Below are positions 7,955 through 15,242 of a stretch of DNA of 43,333 bases, one piece after another (positions within the stretch are counted from its first letter, which is position 1; each line of letters begins with the position of its first letter). The notes under the pieces were generated by a model. The model was not told where the DNA came from, ran no database searches, and saw only the letters and a program-made list of their open reading frames with translations. The stretch comes from DATIYF01 sp035517775. GTDB taxonomy: Bacteria; Acidobacteriota; Terriglobia; Terriglobales; Acidobacteriaceae. The DNA is taken from contig DATIYF010000088.1 of NCBI GenBank assembly GCA_035517775.1, forward strand, positions 1-43,333, read 5' to 3'. Position numbers and translations under genes: made by a program.

Positions 7955-7989
7955 CACCACAAAGGGCACGAAGTAACACGAAGGAAAGC
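7955..7989 (+). repeat. CACGAAG repeat array D
   Basis: Heptamers lie in plus orientation (CACAAAG, CACGAAG, CACGAAG). It is the right flank of the GxxExxY remnant and inverted relative to B. Confidence 0.8.
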
Positions 7990-8034
7990 GAAAAAAGTGA
8001 TGACGTCAATACACGCGGCTTCATGGGTCTTGAA

Positions 8035-8070
8035 TTTCCTTCGTGTGCCTTCGTGCCCTTCGTGGTTAAT
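8035..8070 (-). repeat. CACGAAG repeat array E
   Basis: Three CTTCGTG heptamers on the plus strand, nearly identical to array B and inverted relative to D 45 bases away. It ends 11 bases from the stop codon of the FAD oxidoreductase. Confidence 0.85.
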
Positions 8071-8081
8071 CAGGTTCCGCA

Positions 8082-9386
8082 TCAGCTCACCCAATCCAGG
8101 AACTTGTACCAGGCGCCCGCCAGCGGGAGGAACCAGGGCTTTCCGTTGTAGAGGCCGAGTGGGGCGCCGGGAAAGGGGATGCCTACAAACGGATTCTCCG
8201 GCTTGTCGCCCAAGATCAGCTCCGCCATCTTCTGTCCTTGATAGGTGGCCATGGCGACGCCGTGACCGGCATAGCCCAGGGCGAAATAAATGCCATCCAT
8301 CTGCCCGGCGTGCGGCATGATATCGAAGGCAAAATCCAGCGTGCCGCCCCAGACGTATTCGACCCTGGTATTGCGCAACTGGGGATAAACCTCGATCATC
8401 CCCTGGCGCAGGATTTCCGCGCTCTTGCGAATGGAATCTGCGGTCTCGGGAAAAAACGCAGCCCGCCCCCCGAAGAGCAGGCGGCGATCGGGAGTCAGGC
8501 GGTAGTAGTAGAGATAGTTTTTCGAGTCATAGATCATGCGATTGCGCGGGCTCAGGTTGCGCGCCATCGTCTTCGAGAGAATTTCCGTGGTGATGATGTA
8601 GGAGCCGATGGGAATGATTTTCTTCTGCAGCGCGGGTGTCGCCTTGCTGGTATAACCGCTGGTTCCGGCGAAGACGTCGTGCGCCCACAGCGGGCCGCGG
8701 GAAGTTGCGAGGCGCCATCCCTGCACGCCATCCTGCGCCTGGCGCTCGATGCTGCCCACCCAGGCCTTCTCGAAGACCGCGGCCCCAGCTCTCATCGCCG
8801 CCTGCGCCAGGCCAGCCACGTAGCGCGCCGGGTTCAGCCCCGCGCTGGTTTCATCCACCATGCCGCCGTAATAAATTTCAGAGCCGATTTCCGCGCGCAG
8901 CTTGCTCCTGGGCACCACCCGCAGCTGGTGATTGAATTCACGCGCAATCACCTCGGCCTGGCGCGAATAATCCTCGAAGTGCTTCTGTTTGCAGGCGACC
9001 TCCAGGTGCCCGGAGCGGGAAAAATTACAGTCAATGCGCTCTTCGCGAACCAGTTTTTCCACGCACTCAATGGAGGCCAGCGAAGCCGCGTACATGCGCT
9101 GCGTGCGCTCGCGGCCGTACATCGAAATCAGCTTGTTCACGCCCAGCTTGAGCCCGGTGAGCACCATGCCCCCGTTGCGCGAGCTGGCGCCCCAGCCGAT
9201 GGTCTCGGCTTCGAGCACCGCAACCTTCACGCCGCGCCGGGCCAGCGTTCGCGCGGCGGAAAGGCCGGTAAAGCCCGCGCCCACCACCGCCACATCCACC
9301 TTTTCCGGCAGCGGGCGCGCCGCTTCCGTGTCGGTCTTGGGCATCTTGACCGTAGTCAGCCAGTAGTTTTGTTCCAGAACCGCCAT
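8082..9386 (-). CDS. FAD-dependent oxidoreductase (DAO / PuuB-like family)
   Basis: Flavoenzyme expected to oxidise an amine or amino acid with release of a carbonyl product and reduced FAD. The dinucleotide-binding motif VVGAGFTGLSAA is at residues 34-45, followed at about 57-78 by the acidic ribose-binding end (VLEAE) and the GWGASSRNGG motif typical of gamma-glutamylputrescine oxidase-like proteins. A C-terminal GYAGHGVAMATYQG block contacts FAD in this family. Length (434) is normal. It stands alone: repeats lie downstream, and a divergent CDF transporter is upstream, so context does not reveal the substrate. The start ATG at 9386 is plausible but its ribosome site is weak. Confidence 0.85.
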   Translation of the reverse strand: MAVLEQNYWLTTVKMPKTDTEAARPLPEKVDVAVVGAGFTGLSAARTLARRGVKVAVLEAETIGWGASSRNGGMVLTGLKLGVNKLISMYGRERTQRMYAASLASIECVEKLVREERIDCNFSRSGHLEVACKQKHFEDYSRQAEVIAREFNHQLRVVPRSKLRAEIGSEIYYGGMVDETSAGLNPARYVAGLAQAAMRAGAAVFEKAWVGSIERQAQDGVQGWRLATSRGPLWAHDVFAGTSGYTSKATPALQKKIIPIGSYIITTEILSKTMARNLSPRNRMIYDSKNYLYYYRLTPDRRLLFGGRAAFFPETADSIRKSAEILRQGMIEVYPQLRNTRVEYVWGGTLDFAFDIMPHAGQMDGIYFALGYAGHGVAMATYQGQKMAELILGDKPENPFVGIPFPGAPLGLYNGKPWFLPLAGAWYKFLDWVS

Positions 9387-9592
9387 GATTTGCTTGAAAC
9401 ACTAACCGCACGGGTGGGCAGGCGGCGAAGCCACTGCCGCCTCCGGCCCCCTCGAATGAAAGAAGCAGCATTGTAGAGCATGGCCACCGCGCTAACCTCG
9501 CCCGCCGAGATCCTGTGGCGGTATCATTGTGCGAGCACTACCGTCACTTGCCTGTCTTGAAGCCCGCCAGCGCGCCCCCTTACACTAATCGT

Positions 9593-10513
9593 ATGCATGC
9601 GCATGCCCACGGCGGCGAGCGGACTTCGCGCGTACTGCGGGTTTCTCTGTTCGTGACCCTCGGCTACATTGCCCTGCTGGTAGTGGCGGGCATCCGCGCG
9701 CATTCCCTGGCCCTGCTTTCCGAGGCCGGCCACAATCTCTCGGACTTTTTCGCCCTGCTGCTTTCCCTCTTCGCCGTGTACCTGCAATCCCGCCCGCCAA
9801 GCACGACAAAGACGTACGGCTACCACCGCGCCGGCGTGCTGGCGGCGCTGGTCAATGCATTATCCCTGGTCGTGGTTTCCTTCTTGATTTTCTATGAAGC
9901 CTTTCGCCGCCTGCAGCAGCCGGAGCAGGTCCGCGCCGGCGTAATGATCTGGGTGGCCGCAGCCGGCGTAGTGATGAATGGCGTAATCGCGCTGCTGCTC
10001 TACCGCTCCGGGGGCGACGTGAACATCCGCAGCGCCTTTTTGCACGAGATCGGAGATACCGTCTCCACCGCCGCCGTCATCGCCGGCGGCTGGGCGATTC
10101 TCGCGACCGGCCGGCTGTGGATTGATTCCGCGCTTTCCTTCGGAATCGGCGCGCTCATTCTCTGGTCGGGCTGGGGCATTGTGCGCGAGACCCTGAACAT
10201 TCTGCTCGAAGGCACCCCCCGCGGCATGAAGCTCGATAGCATCGCCGCGGCCATTCGCACCGTGGATGGCGTGAACGATGTACACGATCTGCATGTGTGG
10301 AGCATCGGTTCCGAGACGCATGCCCTTTCCGTCCACATTGCCATTGCCGACATTCCACCCTCGGTGAGCGAGCGCATTCTGCGCGAGGTGAAAGAGCGCC
10401 TGCATGAGGGATTCCACATTGACCACACCACTATTCAGTTTGAACACACGGAGTGCGAAGTGGCGCACGGCTGCGTCATGCCGGTGAGCGCCGAGCACGA
10501 GCACAGCCATTAG
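9593..10513 (+). CDS. Cation diffusion facilitator (CDF) metal/proton antiporter
   Basis: Inner-membrane exporter of Zn(II) or related divalent metals. It has about six membrane spans, metal-site motifs H-x3-D in span 2 (GHNLSD) and span 5 (HEIGD), then a cytosolic CTD from about residue 220 with DLHVWSIG. Histidines cluster at both ends (HAHAHG; EHEHSH), fitting a Zn/Cd/Co member such as CzcD/ZitB. I start it at the ATG at 9593, which gives 306 residues and begins with the His-rich segment. A longer in-frame GTG at 9515 would add 26 residues without transporter character. No metal-responsive regulator lies adjacent. Confidence 0.9.
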   Translation: MHAHAHGGERTSRVLRVSLFVTLGYIALLVVAGIRAHSLALLSEAGHNLSDFFALLLSLFAVYLQSRPPSTTKTYGYHRAGVLAALVNALSLVVVSFLIFYEAFRRLQQPEQVRAGVMIWVAAAGVVMNGVIALLLYRSGGDVNIRSAFLHEIGDTVSTAAVIAGGWAILATGRLWIDSALSFGIGALILWSGWGIVRETLNILLEGTPRGMKLDSIAAAIRTVDGVNDVHDLHVWSIGSETHALSVHIAIADIPPSVSERILREVKERLHEGFHIDHTTIQFEHTECEVAHGCVMPVSAEHEHSH

Positions 10514-10712
10514 AGGCGTCGGAGGGCAGAGCCGCCTCCGTGTCCTAGTTGCGCCCGCCGGCGCGGAGCTCCCGTTTGCAATTCCTGGCGGCAGGGCCTC
10601 AACCCCGTCGCGCAACAAATCTCTCCGATCCCGTTCCGCAAAAAGAGCTGCGCAGGATAAGCCCTGCCTTTTCTGAGACTTACGTGTCATCACAAAACTG
10701 TCGATACGATAG

Positions 10713-10726
10713 GTTCCGCGCGGAAC
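10713..10726. repeat. Perfect 14-bp palindrome GTTCCGCGCGGAAC
   Basis: Both seven-base halves match exactly, in the spacer between two convergent genes (CDF and the propeller protein). There is no T-tract, so it is not a classical terminator. It shares symmetry and 11 of 16 positions with the ParB site parS but has GCGC where parS has ACGT at the centre. Function unknown. Confidence 0.4.
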
Positions 10727-10772
10727 ATTAGAACAAGGCGGGCGAGGGCCCCCGCCCCACATCAAGCCCCAC

Positions 10773-11945
10773 TCAGCCGATCGTCTGTACTTCCACGCTC
10801 AGCACGGCGGGCAGGTCGCGCACCATGGGGTTCCAGCTGTCGCCGGCATCGGCCGAGCAGTAGACCTGGCCGCCGGTGGTGCCGAAATAAATGCCGCAGT
10901 CATCCAGCGTGTCCACGGCCATGGCGTCGCGCAGCACGTTTACGTAGCAGTTGCTTTGCGGCAGGCCCTTGGTGAGCGGCTCCCACTCGTTGCCGCCTGA
11001 TTTGCTGCGATACACGCGCAGCTTGCCATCGAGAGGAAAGTGTTCGCTGTCGCTCTTGATGGGCACCACGTAAATCGTCTCCGGCTCGTGGGAGTGCACA
11101 TCAATGGCGAAGCCGAAGTCAGTGGGCAGGTTGCCGCTGACTTCTTTCCAGTTGTCGCCGGCATCGTCAGAGCGCATCACGTCCCAGTGCTTCTGCATGA
11201 ACATCACCCCCGGGCGCTTGGGGTTCATGGCGATGTGGTGCACGCAGTGGCCAATCTCCGCCTCGGGGTTGGGAATGTAGTTGGAGCGCAGGCCGCGGTT
11301 GATGGGCTTCCAGCTTTTGCCGCCATCGTCGCTGCGGAAGGCGCCCGCCGCGGAAATCGCGATCCAGATGCGTTGCGGATTCGAAGGGTCGAGAATAATC
11401 GTGTGCAGGCACATGCCGCCCGCGCCCGGCTGCCACTTGGGGCCGGTGCCGTGGCCGCGCAGGCCAGGCATCTCGGCCCAGTTCTGCGCGCCGTCGGTCG
11501 AGCGGAAGATGGCCGCGTCTTCGATGCCGGCATAGACCGTCTCGGCATCGCTGAGCGAAGGCTCAAGGTGCCACACCCGCTTGAACTCCCAGGGATGCTG
11601 GGTGCCGTCGTACCACTGGTGGGTGGTGAGCGGCGCGGCGTCTTGGTTGTAGACAAACTTGTTGCTCTCGCCCTTGGGCGGTCCGGGCGCGGCGGACTGG
11701 CCGGCGGGCGTTCCGGGCTGGTGCCAGGTCTTGCCGCCATCATCGGAGCGCTGGATGATCTGGCCGAACCATCCGCTCGACTGCGAGGCGTAGATGCGGT
11801 TGGGGTCGGCGGGCGAGCCCTTCATGTGGTAGACCTCCCAGCCGGTGAAGTGCGGCCCGGAGACCTCCCAGTTCTGGCGCTTGCCATCAGCGGTGAGGAT
11901 GAATGCGCCTTTGCGGGTACCGACAAGAACGCGAACCTGGGACAT
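10773..11945 (-). CDS. Asp-box (BNR-repeat) beta-propeller protein, sortilin/sialidase-like fold
   Basis: A 390-residue protein built from repeated Asp-box motifs S-x-D-x-G-x-x-W: RSDDGGKTW, RSTDGAQNW, RSDDGGKSW, RSDDAGDNW, YRSKSGGNEW and CSADAGDSW. These mark blades of a beta-propeller of the exo-sialidase/VPS10 type. No signal peptide or catalytic sialidase residues are evident, so it is probably not an active glycosidase. Proteins of this kind are often annotated as 'glycosyl hydrolase' or 'exo-alpha-sialidase' without biochemical support. ATG at 11945; the upstream spacer has no close partner. The fold is clear, the role unknown. Confidence 0.85.
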   Translation of the reverse strand: MSQVRVLVGTRKGAFILTADGKRQNWEVSGPHFTGWEVYHMKGSPADPNRIYASQSSGWFGQIIQRSDDGGKTWHQPGTPAGQSAAPGPPKGESNKFVYNQDAAPLTTHQWYDGTQHPWEFKRVWHLEPSLSDAETVYAGIEDAAIFRSTDGAQNWAEMPGLRGHGTGPKWQPGAGGMCLHTIILDPSNPQRIWIAISAAGAFRSDDGGKSWKPINRGLRSNYIPNPEAEIGHCVHHIAMNPKRPGVMFMQKHWDVMRSDDAGDNWKEVSGNLPTDFGFAIDVHSHEPETIYVVPIKSDSEHFPLDGKLRVYRSKSGGNEWEPLTKGLPQSNCYVNVLRDAMAVDTLDDCGIYFGTTGGQVYCSADAGDSWNPMVRDLPAVLSVEVQTIG

Positions 11946-12116
11946 GCAGTAAGCTCCTCAGAAAATTGAAATTATATTGATCGTCACGAGCATTGAAAAC
12001 AACCCAAGCCGTGGCGAAACCGCGATTCGCAAGGTCTGTCTGGTGTATCAGAAAGCAGATCCGGAGCATATCCCCCACATCCGGCCCTAATGCGCCCGAC
12101 CTTGGCATACACCTGA

Positions 12117-12177
12117 CGCAAAAATGCCCCATCCTGGCTTGACTCCGACAAATCGGCTTCAGAAACCAGGATAGGGC
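12117..12177 (-). terminator. Rho-independent terminator of the PRC-barrel gene
   Basis: On the minus strand a 12-bp stem (12166-12177 with 12126-12137, one T-G wobble) closes a 28-base loop that itself can form CCGA/TCGG. It is followed directly by ATTTTTG. It begins about 20 bases past the PRC-barrel stop codon. Confidence 0.75.
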
Positions 12178-12196
12178 GGCGGCGGGCGACTGCGCT

Positions 12197-12847
12197 TCAG
12201 CTTGCCTTGCGCCGGTCGCGCTCTTCGGCCCGCTCCAGGTTCCGAATGGATTCTTCCAGCACTTCTTCCCGCCGCTGCCGCAGCTTATCTTCGAAGGTGG
12301 TCCAGCGCAGCGACGGCCCCGACGGAGAGACACCCATTTCGGCGTCAGTACTGACGGTCGTGATTGGCTCGCGCGGATCCTCATCTGCCGCCGAGGGAAT
12401 CGTTCCCGAGCCGGCATCCACCTGCTGCTTAGTGGTGGGCGTGATGTTGCGGTCGGTGGCCTCGCGGTGCATCACCGGCTTTTCCACCCATTTCGAACGA
12501 TAGCGCCGCTCATAATCCGCCCACTTTTCCTCCGAGGTCACCGCCGTGCCGTCGTAGGGCGGAAAGTTCTCGATCTGTTCTTTGCTCAGATTCACCAGAA
12601 AATCATTCTCGTGTTGCATAGAAGGCCGCAGTCGGCCGGGCGGCACGATGAACTTGCGGCTGGAAAGCCAGCCGCCGGTATCCACCACCACGTACACGAT
12701 GCCTCCCGTGGCCTGATCGAAAATCACGTCGTCAATTTCCCCCAGCTTGTGGTCGTTGCTTCCATAGACACTGGCGCCGCGAATGTCGCTGGCCGCATCT
12801 TGCGCATCGGAAAAACGATAGTCACCCAAAGTTCCGTAACGGGGCAT
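12197..12847 (-). CDS. PRC-barrel domain protein
   Basis: Residues about 15-90 form a PRC-barrel (DIRGASVYGSNDHKLGEIDDV then IVYVVVDTGGW), the small beta-barrel fold shared by RimM and photosynthetic reaction-centre H subunits. The remaining part is charged and low-complexity, ending in an Arg/Glu-rich helix. No signal peptide. Stand-alone PRC-barrel proteins are often stress-induced in soil bacteria; the role is not established. AGGAGG six bases before the ATG fixes the start. A terminator follows, so it is probably monocistronic or the end of the unit beginning at 15230. A hairpin at 12873-12894 separates it from the cupin gene. Confidence 0.85.
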   Translation of the reverse strand: MPRYGTLGDYRFSDAQDAASDIRGASVYGSNDHKLGEIDDVIFDQATGGIVYVVVDTGGWLSSRKFIVPPGRLRPSMQHENDFLVNLSKEQIENFPPYDGTAVTSEEKWADYERRYRSKWVEKPVMHREATDRNITPTTKQQVDAGSGTIPSAADEDPREPITTVSTDAEMGVSPSGPSLRWTTFEDKLRQRREEVLEESIRNLERAEERDRRKAS

Positions 12848-12872
12848 GCTTCCTCCTAACGATTCGGTCTAG

Positions 12873-12894
12873 TCGGTCCGCAAAAATGGACCGA
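12873..12894 (-). terminator. Hairpin between the cupin and PRC-barrel genes
   Basis: TCGGTCC (12873-12879) pairs exactly with GGACCGA (12888-12894) around an eight-base AT-rich loop. It may end the DGPF-VOC-DoxX-cupin transcript. No U-tract follows, so an operator for the PRC-barrel gene is an alternative. Confidence 0.4.
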
Positions 12895-12941
12895 TACTGA
12901 GATGCGCGAACCGGCCCCGCCTTTGCCGCGAAAAATGCGCT

Positions 12942-13304
12942 CTAAGTCTTCTTCTGCGCGTACTGCTCTGCGCCCATGAAGTGCAAGGAGACATAGGGCT
13001 CATCTCCGATCACCCAGCTGTCATGTCCGGGAGCGATGTAGAACAGATCGCCGGCCTTCATCTCAATCACCCGGCCGTCGTCCATGGCAGCGGTGGCGCG
13101 GCCGGAGACAACCATGCCAACGTGCTCGACGGAGCAGCTTTTGACACCCGTCGCCTTGCCCACATGCTCGGACCATTTCCAGCCCGGCTGGTAGGTGGCG
13201 CGGCCAATGCTCATGCCACCGACCTTCACCAGCTCAAACTTGCCCTTCTCGAAAGTACGGACCTCGTCAGGATGATCGAAGCGCTTGAGAATTACCTCGT
13301 ACAT
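12942..13304 (-). CDS. Small cupin-domain protein
   Basis: A single cupin barrel of 120 residues. The metal-site pattern is partial: EHVGKATG and CSVEHVGMVVSG, then DLFYIAPGHDSW in motif 2. Such proteins include sugar-nucleotide isomerases and dioxygenase-like or ligand-binding proteins; which type is not decidable here. GAGGA precedes the ATG. It lies 50 bases downstream of the DoxX gene on the same strand and is the last member of the putative second ECF42-controlled unit. No export signal. Cupin fold is secure, function unknown. Confidence 0.82.
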   Translation of the reverse strand: MYEVILKRFDHPDEVRTFEKGKFELVKVGGMSIGRATYQPGWKWSEHVGKATGVKSCSVEHVGMVVSGRATAAMDDGRVIEMKAGDLFYIAPGHDSWVIGDEPYVSLHFMGAEQYAQKKT

Positions 13305-13354
13305 TTGGTCCTCGCAACTGAGCCTGGAATTTCGCAGCCAGCAATCCGTATGGG

Positions 13355-13744
13355 TTAGCTTCGCAGGGGGAGCAGTTTACGCAGACGCTCGTCGCGCAGG
13401 TAAAGGCCAAGCCAGACCAGCACTCCGAGGGTGAGGGTCACTAAAAATGCGGGGTCGCCGATGCGAATGTTGGTGGCGGTGGCGCCGCCCAGGTAGCCGG
13501 TCATGAGAATTGCACCCAGGAAGGCGGTGCGGGGAATCAGATACACCAGGGTTGAGCCAATTTCGAGGCCGGCGATCAGCAGGAGCAGACTCGCGGGATA
13601 GCCGCAGCGCACGAAGCCCTCAACCACCGCCGGCGGTCTCATGAGCTTCATGACGCCGCTGAACAGCAGTGCCAGGATGGGCAGAGCGCTGACGACACGC
13701 CCCGCCCAGATCACGCTTGTTGAAGTTTGACTCGCTGTCTGCAC
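13355..13744 (-). CDS. DoxX-family membrane protein
   Basis: A 129-residue hydrophobic protein with four predicted membrane helices (starting about residues 13, 50, 73 and 100) and the DoxX-like GVMKLMRPP segment after helix 1. DoxX proteins are integral membrane proteins linked to oxidative or thiol stress in several bacteria; their reaction is mostly unknown. The start is a GTG with GGAGC upstream. It follows the VOC gene by 24 bases and precedes the cupin gene by 50, which supports co-transcription. Confidence 0.8.
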   Translation of the reverse strand: MQTASQTSTSVIWAGRVVSALPILALLFSGVMKLMRPPAVVEGFVRCGYPASLLLLIAGLEIGSTLVYLIPRTAFLGAILMTGYLGGATATNIRIGDPAFLVTLTLGVLVWLGLYLRDERLRKLLPLRS

Positions 13745-13768
13745 CGGTTTTGCTCCAATCGTAGCCGG

Positions 13769-14188
13769 CTACGCCGCCGGCTGTTCGCAGTTCACCATCC
13801 AGGGTGTGCCGAAGCGGTCTGAGAACATGGCAAAGCCGGGCGACCAGAAGGTCGGGCCGAACGGCATCACCACAGTACCCTTCTCCGAGAGGGCCTCGAA
13901 AATCCGCTTGCCTTCGGCAACATTCTTTACCCCAATGTTGACGTGAAAGCCCTGTGGCCGGTGGAAGCGCTCGGGGGGCGCGTCCATACCCATGAGCACC
14001 TGGTCACCGATGGTCATGCGCGCGTGCATGACCTTGTTGCGCCACTCCGCCGGAACACTCTGTCCGGCCTCGACGGGCGCGCCTTCGTAACGGAACAAGC
14101 CGTCAATTTTGCCGCCGAGGCACTTTTCGTAGAACTTGAAGGCTTCTTCGCATTGACCGCCGAAGTGTAAATGAGAATTCAATTGCAT
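13769..14188 (-). CDS. VOC-superfamily protein, PhnB-like
   Basis: 139 residues with the PhnB/'3-demethylubiquinone methyltransferase-like' signature LHFGGQCEEAFKFYEKCLGG at the N-terminus and a TPWMVNCE-type end. The fold is that of glyoxalase/bleomycin-resistance proteins. Real substrates are generally unknown; metal-dependent detoxification is typical. AGGAGG lies nine bases before the ATG. ECF-linked DGPF clusters commonly contain such PhnB-like genes, and here it is directly downstream of two DGPF genes. Confidence 0.88.
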   Translation of the reverse strand: MQLNSHLHFGGQCEEAFKFYEKCLGGKIDGLFRYEGAPVEAGQSVPAEWRNKVMHARMTIGDQVLMGMDAPPERFHRPQGFHVNIGVKNVAEGKRIFEALSEKGTVVMPFGPTFWSPGFAMFSDRFGTPWMVNCEQPAA

Positions 14189-14242
14189 GTCATTTCCTCC
14201 TGAAATTTTGATGGCACATGGCCCGTATTTTTGCGCGCTGAC

Positions 14243-14626
14243 TTACTTTGCCGCCCCCGGCGGCGCCGGCATCAAAGGCCGAATCTCCAGTTCGCCCTCG
14301 TAGGAGGGGCCGAGTATGTCGGCATGGACCTGCATAAAATCGCGGGCCATGCGAACAGCTTCTTCTTTCGATTTCAGCTCGAAGATGGCGTAACCGCCAA
14401 CCAGTTCCTTGGTCTCGGGGAACGGCCCGTCGATCACCGAGATCTTGCCGCCGGAGACATGGACGCGCGCTCCCTGCGAGCTTGGCAGCAGGCCGCCGGC
14501 TTCAATCATCGAGCCGGCCCTGGTGGCCTGCTCGCCCAGTTTGGCCACCGCCGCCATCAGTTCCGGGTTGGGCGGAGCGCCCGCCTCAGAGTTCCTGGTC
14601 GCCTTTAACAGCATCATGAACCGCAT
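14243..14626 (-). CDS. DGPF-domain (YciI-like) protein 2
   Basis: A 127-residue YCII/DGPF-family protein that starts MRFMMLLKA with AGGAGA upstream of the ATG at 14626. The long upstream open frame to 14950 is spurious overlap. The hallmark DGPF tetrapeptide is at 66-69, inside VIDGPFPETKEL, followed by GGYAIFELKS. It is a close paralogue of the gene at 14721-15143 (shared KDSEAG/RNSEAG, LPSSQGAR/HPSSKGAR, IDGPF). Biochemical function is unknown; YciI homologues have a dimeric ferredoxin-like fold. It is probably transcribed from the ECF42-type promoter at 15204-15230. Confidence 0.9.
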   Translation of the reverse strand: MRFMMLLKATRNSEAGAPPNPELMAAVAKLGEQATRAGSMIEAGGLLPSSQGARVHVSGGKISVIDGPFPETKELVGGYAIFELKSKEEAVRMARDFMQVHADILGPSYEGELEIRPLMPAPPGAAK

Positions 14627-14720
14627 GATGATTTCTCCTGTCTGATCTTTGCCGGGTTCCGCGGCTTGCATTCCTTTGGCGCGAAGTGGGCAAAGAAAAT
14701 CCGAAGCCGGCACAAAATGT

Positions 14721-15143
14721 TTATCTCTTCGCCGCCAGTTCCTTTTCCAACTCGCGGGCGCATTCCAGCGCCGGGCTGGGCAGAAAGTCTTCCAGCTCGA
14801 AGAGTTGCCGAATCTCGATTTCGCCCTCCTGGCCTTCGCCGTGGGGATCGGGGGCGCGCTTCGCCCAGTCAACGGCCTCTTCCAGAGAATTTGCCTTGAT
14901 GATCCAGTAGCCGGCGACCAGCTCTTTGGTCTCGGCGAAGGGGCCGTCAATCACGGTTCGCTTCCACCCCTGGAACTTGATGCGCGCACCCTTGGAACTG
15001 GGATGCAGACCGGCCAAATCCACCAGCGCGCCGGCCTTCCTCAGCTCTTCGTTGTATTCGCCCATGGCGGCCAGCAGCTCTGCCCCCGGCAGCTTGCCCG
15101 CCTCGGAATCTTTGCTGGCTTTGACAATCATCATGAACTTCAA
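14721..15143 (-). CDS. DGPF-domain (YciI-like) protein 1
   Basis: A DGPF-family protein of about 140 residues. I start it at the TTG at 15143, because GGAGG lies six bases upstream and the product then begins MKFMMIVKA with DGPF at 66-69, exactly as in both paralogues. An in-frame ATG at 15179 would add 12 residues and lies 24 bases from the promoter, a spacing like that of the other unit, so it cannot be excluded. The C-terminus is a Glu/Lys-rich helix not shared with the paralogues. First gene after the TGTCGA-N17-CGAC promoter. Confidence 0.88.
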   Translation of the reverse strand: MKFMMIVKASKDSEAGKLPGAELLAAMGEYNEELRKAGALVDLAGLHPSSKGARIKFQGWKRTVIDGPFAETKELVAGYWIIKANSLEEAVDWAKRAPDPHGEGQEGEIEIRQLFELEDFLPSPALECARELEKELAAKR

Positions 15144-15203
15144 TCGTGGCCTCCTTCGCGGATTAGACGCTTGAGACATCTTTTGACTTCCTCTCATCAG
15201 TTA

Positions 15204-15230
15204 GTCGAACGGCCGGCCGCGGAATCGACA
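15204..15230 (-). promoter_or_regulatory. ECF42-type promoter P1
   Basis: On the minus strand: TGTCGA (15230-15225), 17 bases, then CGAC (15207-15204). The extended -10 reads TTCGACTAA. It lies just upstream of the DGPF-DGPF-VOC-DoxX-cupin series and matches promoter P2 in both boxes. As I recall, the published ECF42 target motif is TGTCGA in the -35 and CG(A/T)C in the -10. Confidence 0.75.
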
Positions 15231-15242
15231 TCCGGCTTGCGC

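Larger units (their letters stand above)
7513..8081. other. Repeat-rich intergenic region with a broken gene
   Basis: This stretch is almost entirely made of CACGAAG-type repeat arrays in both orientations (7516-7550, 7572-7606, 7626-7650, 7955-7989, 8035-8070) plus a GxxExxY pseudogene at 7735-7940. No intact gene was found. Confidence 0.7.

Noticed and set aside
7516..8070. The CACGAAG arrays as a CRISPR array.
   Set aside because: Units are 7 bases at about 10-base period in short groups and both orientations; there are no spacer-length intervals and no cas genes.
7898..8320. 140-residue open frame following the GxxExxY remnant.
   Set aside because: Only its first residues belong to the family (C-terminal core); the rest translates the repeats and the antisense of the oxidoreductase.
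10699..10724. TGTCGA in the spacer between the CDF and propeller genes, as a third ECF42 promoter.
   Set aside because: At 16 bases downstream the sequence is CGGA, not CG(A/T)C, and no rightward gene follows.
10713..10726. The palindrome as a true parS site.
   Set aside because: The central ACGT of parS is replaced by GCGC and only 11 of 16 positions agree.
10773..11945. The Asp-box propeller protein as an active sialidase.
   Set aside because: Asp-boxes mark only the fold; I saw no arginine triad or signal peptide.
14627..14950. N-terminal extension of DGPF protein 2 in its open frame.
   Set aside because: It overlaps the upstream gene in another frame, is rich in Arg/Trp/Pro, and a good ribosome site marks the ATG at 14626.
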